A stretch of 24,292 nucleotides of DNA from CAJXNP01 sp050305935 (GTDB taxonomy: Bacteria; Bacteroidota; Bacteroidia; Cytophagales; Cyclobacteriaceae). The notes beneath the pieces were generated by a model. It was not told the DNA's origin. It worked only from the letters and a program-made list of their open reading frames with translations, and did not search any database. Shown piece after piece: positions 22,605-24,292 of this stretch; the stretch's first letter is position 1; each line of letters starts with the position of its first letter. Both the position numbers and the translations under genes were made by a program. The DNA is taken from assembly GCA_050305935.1 (NCBI GenBank), contig JBNLGG010000061.1, positions 1 to 24,292 of the forward strand. Reading direction: 5' to 3'.

Positions 22605-24062
22605 ATGAAAGGAACGATCAGGACAATTCTCATTGGTTTTTTTTCAGGAATTTTAGGCGCATTCATCTTTGAATGGACGCTTCAAAAAAATGAATCTGAT
22701 TTTTTTGCAAATAAGAAAGAACCTTCATCCGACGAGGGGCAATTAATTCGCAATGAAGAACCGCTATCCTTTTCATACCATCCCAATAAAAATACCATCG
22801 CTGCCGAAAGTGTCGATTTTGTGGCAGCCTCGGAAATCAGTACACATAGCGTGGTGTATGTGAAAACCATCAGCGAAACCCGCTATGCTTCCAGTTGGAT
22901 GGATTATTTTTTTGGTGATAGGGTCGGGCAAACCATCAGCTCAGGCTCAGGGGTAATCTACTCGTCGGATGGATACATCATTACGAACAACCACGTGATT
23001 GACAATGCCGATCAGATCGAGGTGAATGTGGGCAAAAAAACCTATTCGGCAGAAGTAATAGGCACAGACCCCTCCACTGACCTGGCGGTGCTAAAAGTAG
23101 AAGCTACCGGCTTAAAGGAGATTCAACTAGGGAAATCAAAAGATGTAAAAGTGGGCGACTGGGTGCTGGCCGTTGGCAATCCCTTTAACCTCACCTCTAC
23201 CGTCACGGCTGGCATCGTCAGCGCCAAAGGACGGGAGCTGAACATTCTCAAAAGTACTTTTCCCCTGGAATCATTTATCCAGACCGATGCCGCCATTAAC
23301 CCCGGGAACAGCGGTGGCGCGCTGGTCAACCTTCGAGGTGAGCTGATTGGCATTAATACCGCCATTCTCTCCCGCACAGGTTCTTACGCCGGATATGGAT
23401 TTGCTGTGCCGTCTGATATTGTAAAAAAGATCGCGGACGACCTCATCAAATTTGGCATTGTGCAGAAGGCCTTCTTTGGTGGTGAGGTGTTGGATATCGA
23501 CAGCGATATTGCCCAAAAACTGGATTTGAATAGTTTTAACGGAGTAGTATTAAGCTATCTACAGCAGGGCGGCGCTGCCGAAAAATCCGGGCTGCAAAAA
23601 GGCGATGTCATCGTTGAGATTGACAGTGAAAAGATTGAAAGCCGCTCAGAATTTGAGGAGCTAATAAGCTACTTCTCGCCAGGCGACCAAATAAATGTCA
23701 CCTATAAAAGAAACAATAAAATCATAAAATCTGTGGTGGTTCTGACCAACAAAGAAGGAACAACAGAACTCCTAAAAAGGGAAATATTTACTTCCAATTC
23801 CCTGGGGGCCGATTTTGAAAAAGTTTCCAAGGTAGAGCGGGACATGCTGAATATCGAACATGGTGTACGTGTATTAAAAGTGAGAAATGGCTTAATAAAA
23901 AATATGGGATTATCCGAAGGATTCATCGTCTGCTATATCAACAAAATCCCCATTAAATCGCCGGAAGAACTTTCCGAAATACTTGAAAGGATTAAGGGAA
24001 GAGTATATGTAGAGGGTGTGAATAAAAAAGGCCAGTGGGAGTATCATAGGTATTATTTTTAG
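22605..24062 (+). CDS. Membrane-anchored HtrA/DegS-type serine protease with two PDZ regions
   Basis: HtrA proteases degrade or sense misfolded envelope proteins in the periplasm. Residues 7-25 (TILIGFFSGILGAFIFEWT) are hydrophobic without a clear cleavage site, so the protein is probably anchored in the inner membrane like DegS. The trypsin-like domain has an intact triad: H130 in ITNNHVIDNA, D159 in DPSTDLAVLKVE and S236 in DAAINPGNSGGALVN. The usual GSGVIYSSDGYIITNNH entry is complete. PDZ1 spans about 303-385 (GGAAEKSGLQKGDVIVEIDS). A second, degenerate PDZ-like region (about 400-485; GLIKNMGLSEGFIVCYINKI) ends the protein. 485 residues, typical of Bacteroidota members. The start ATG at 22605 has no strong ribosome binding site. 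It is downstream of a mobile-repeat locus but is itself intact. Two PDZ regions as in DegP, anchor as in DegS, so no gene symbol is forced. Confidence 0.95.
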   Translation: MKGTIRTILIGFFSGILGAFIFEWTLQKNESDFFANKKEPSSDEGQLIRNEEPLSFSYHPNKNTIAAESVDFVAASEISTHSVVYVKTISETRYASSWMDYFFGDRVGQTISSGSGVIYSSDGYIITNNHVIDNADQIEVNVGKKTYSAEVIGTDPSTDLAVLKVEATGLKEIQLGKSKDVKVGDWVLAVGNPFNLTSTVTAGIVSAKGRELNILKSTFPLESFIQTDAAINPGNSGGALVNLRGELIGINTAILSRTGSYAGYGFAVPSDIVKKIADDLIKFGIVQKAFFGGEVLDIDSDIAQKLDLNSFNGVVLSYLQQGGAAEKSGLQKGDVIVEIDSEKIESRSEFEELISYFSPGDQINVTYKRNNKIIKSVVVLTNKEGTTELLKREIFTSNSLGADFEKVSKVERDMLNIEHGVRVLKVRNGLIKNMGLSEGFIVCYINKIPIKSPEELSEILERIKGRVYVEGVNKKGQWEYHRYYF

Positions 24063-24292
24063 GAGCCGGATGTCTGGATGACCGATGTCCGCCCTCCTAC
24101 GCTAAAGCTTCGGCGGGTAAAAAGTCGGAAGACGGAAGACCGGAGTCGGAAGTCGGGAGACCGGAGTCGGAAGACCTTCCCTTAGGCTGAAATTTCGGCT
24201 GTAACAAAGCTTGTTAACGGTCGAAGGCCTTAACAACGGTTGGATCGCCAGTACAAACGCTCTCTTCGTCCCACCACTGGCATGAGGGTGGA
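24063..24292. repeat. Non-coding repeat-rich tail after the HtrA gene
   Basis: No gene is seen. 24089-24117 can pair weakly at its ends (CCGCC/GGCGG). 24124-24176 is low-complexity purine-rich sequence built from variants of GTCGGAAGAC; AGACCGGAGTCGGAAG occurs exactly at 24137-24152 and 24158-24173, 21 bp apart. 24202-24236 contains TAACAA-AGC-TTGTTA and then TTAACAA, allowing alternative hairpins. The last 50 bases are not recognised. The composition differs from the surrounding genes and looks like dispersed intergenic repeat material, with no evidence for a specific element. Confidence 0.6.

Noticed and set aside
24124..24176. CRISPR-like array
   Set aside because: The units are short, degenerate and overlapping with no spacers of regular length; no cas genes are present.
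24241..24292. Beginning of a tRNA or rRNA gene at the right edge
   Set aside because: No cloverleaf or conserved rRNA segment could be recognised; only a five-base stem (CCACC/GGTGG) is visible.

Overview
The window is a piece of a Bacteroidota chromosome, most likely from the Cytophagales. The evidence is the gene content: a PorE-like OmpA/beta-propeller protein, a DUF4369/DUF5106-type thioredoxin, a LysM plus RlpA-like barrel protein, a TIGR02757 protein, a bacterial GH3 enzyme and KdsB, which implies Kdo-containing LPS. Several start codons lack a convincing Shine-Dalgarno sequence, which also fits the phylum. Almost all of the window is dense housekeeping and envelope sequence. The only clearly mobile part is at about 21.7-22.6 kb.

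Layout. 1-1787 (minus): gcvT followed 5 nt later by a 2-phosphosulfolactate phosphatase gene (comB) that runs off the left edge. 1955-3658 (plus): an AGCS-type Na+:alanine/glycine symporter divergent from gcvT, with a large extra loop. 3662-5554 (minus): a LysM/double-psi barrel protein and a TIGR02757 protein, 15 nt apart. 5751-9271 (plus): nfeD, kdsB and a secreted thioredoxin-like protein in a tight row. 9430-11352 (plus): a soluble PAS histidine kinase whose end overlaps the end of hslU. 11347-15326 (minus): lon then hslU, two ATP-dependent proteolysis genes, each preceded by a short perfect dyad. 15494-17512 (plus): the PorE-like protein. 17526-21617 (minus): GH3 protein, dxr and rseP (dxr and rseP overlap by one base). 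21709-22290 (minus): a broken REP-associated tyrosine transposase (RAYT) with two 33-bp REP palindromes. 22605-24062 (plus): a membrane-anchored HtrA/DegS-type protease. 24063-24292: non-coding, repeat-rich sequence.

Themes. Much of the window concerns protein quality control and the cell envelope: Lon, HslU, RseP, HtrA, NfeD, a TlpA/thioredoxin-like protein, LysM and OmpA proteins, and KdsB. One-carbon/glycine metabolism (gcvT with a divergent Gly/Ala symporter) lies at the left edge.

I found no defence system, biosynthetic cluster, CRISPR array, rRNA or tRNA. The most unusual structure is the RAYT/REP locus: one nested palindrome sits in frame inside the transposase gene, a near-identical copy lies upstream, and the gene also carries one in-frame TAG. 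Less dramatic oddities are the symporter insertion, the loss of the catalytic Asp in the RlpA-like domain, and the unassigned N-terminal domain of the orphan kinase.
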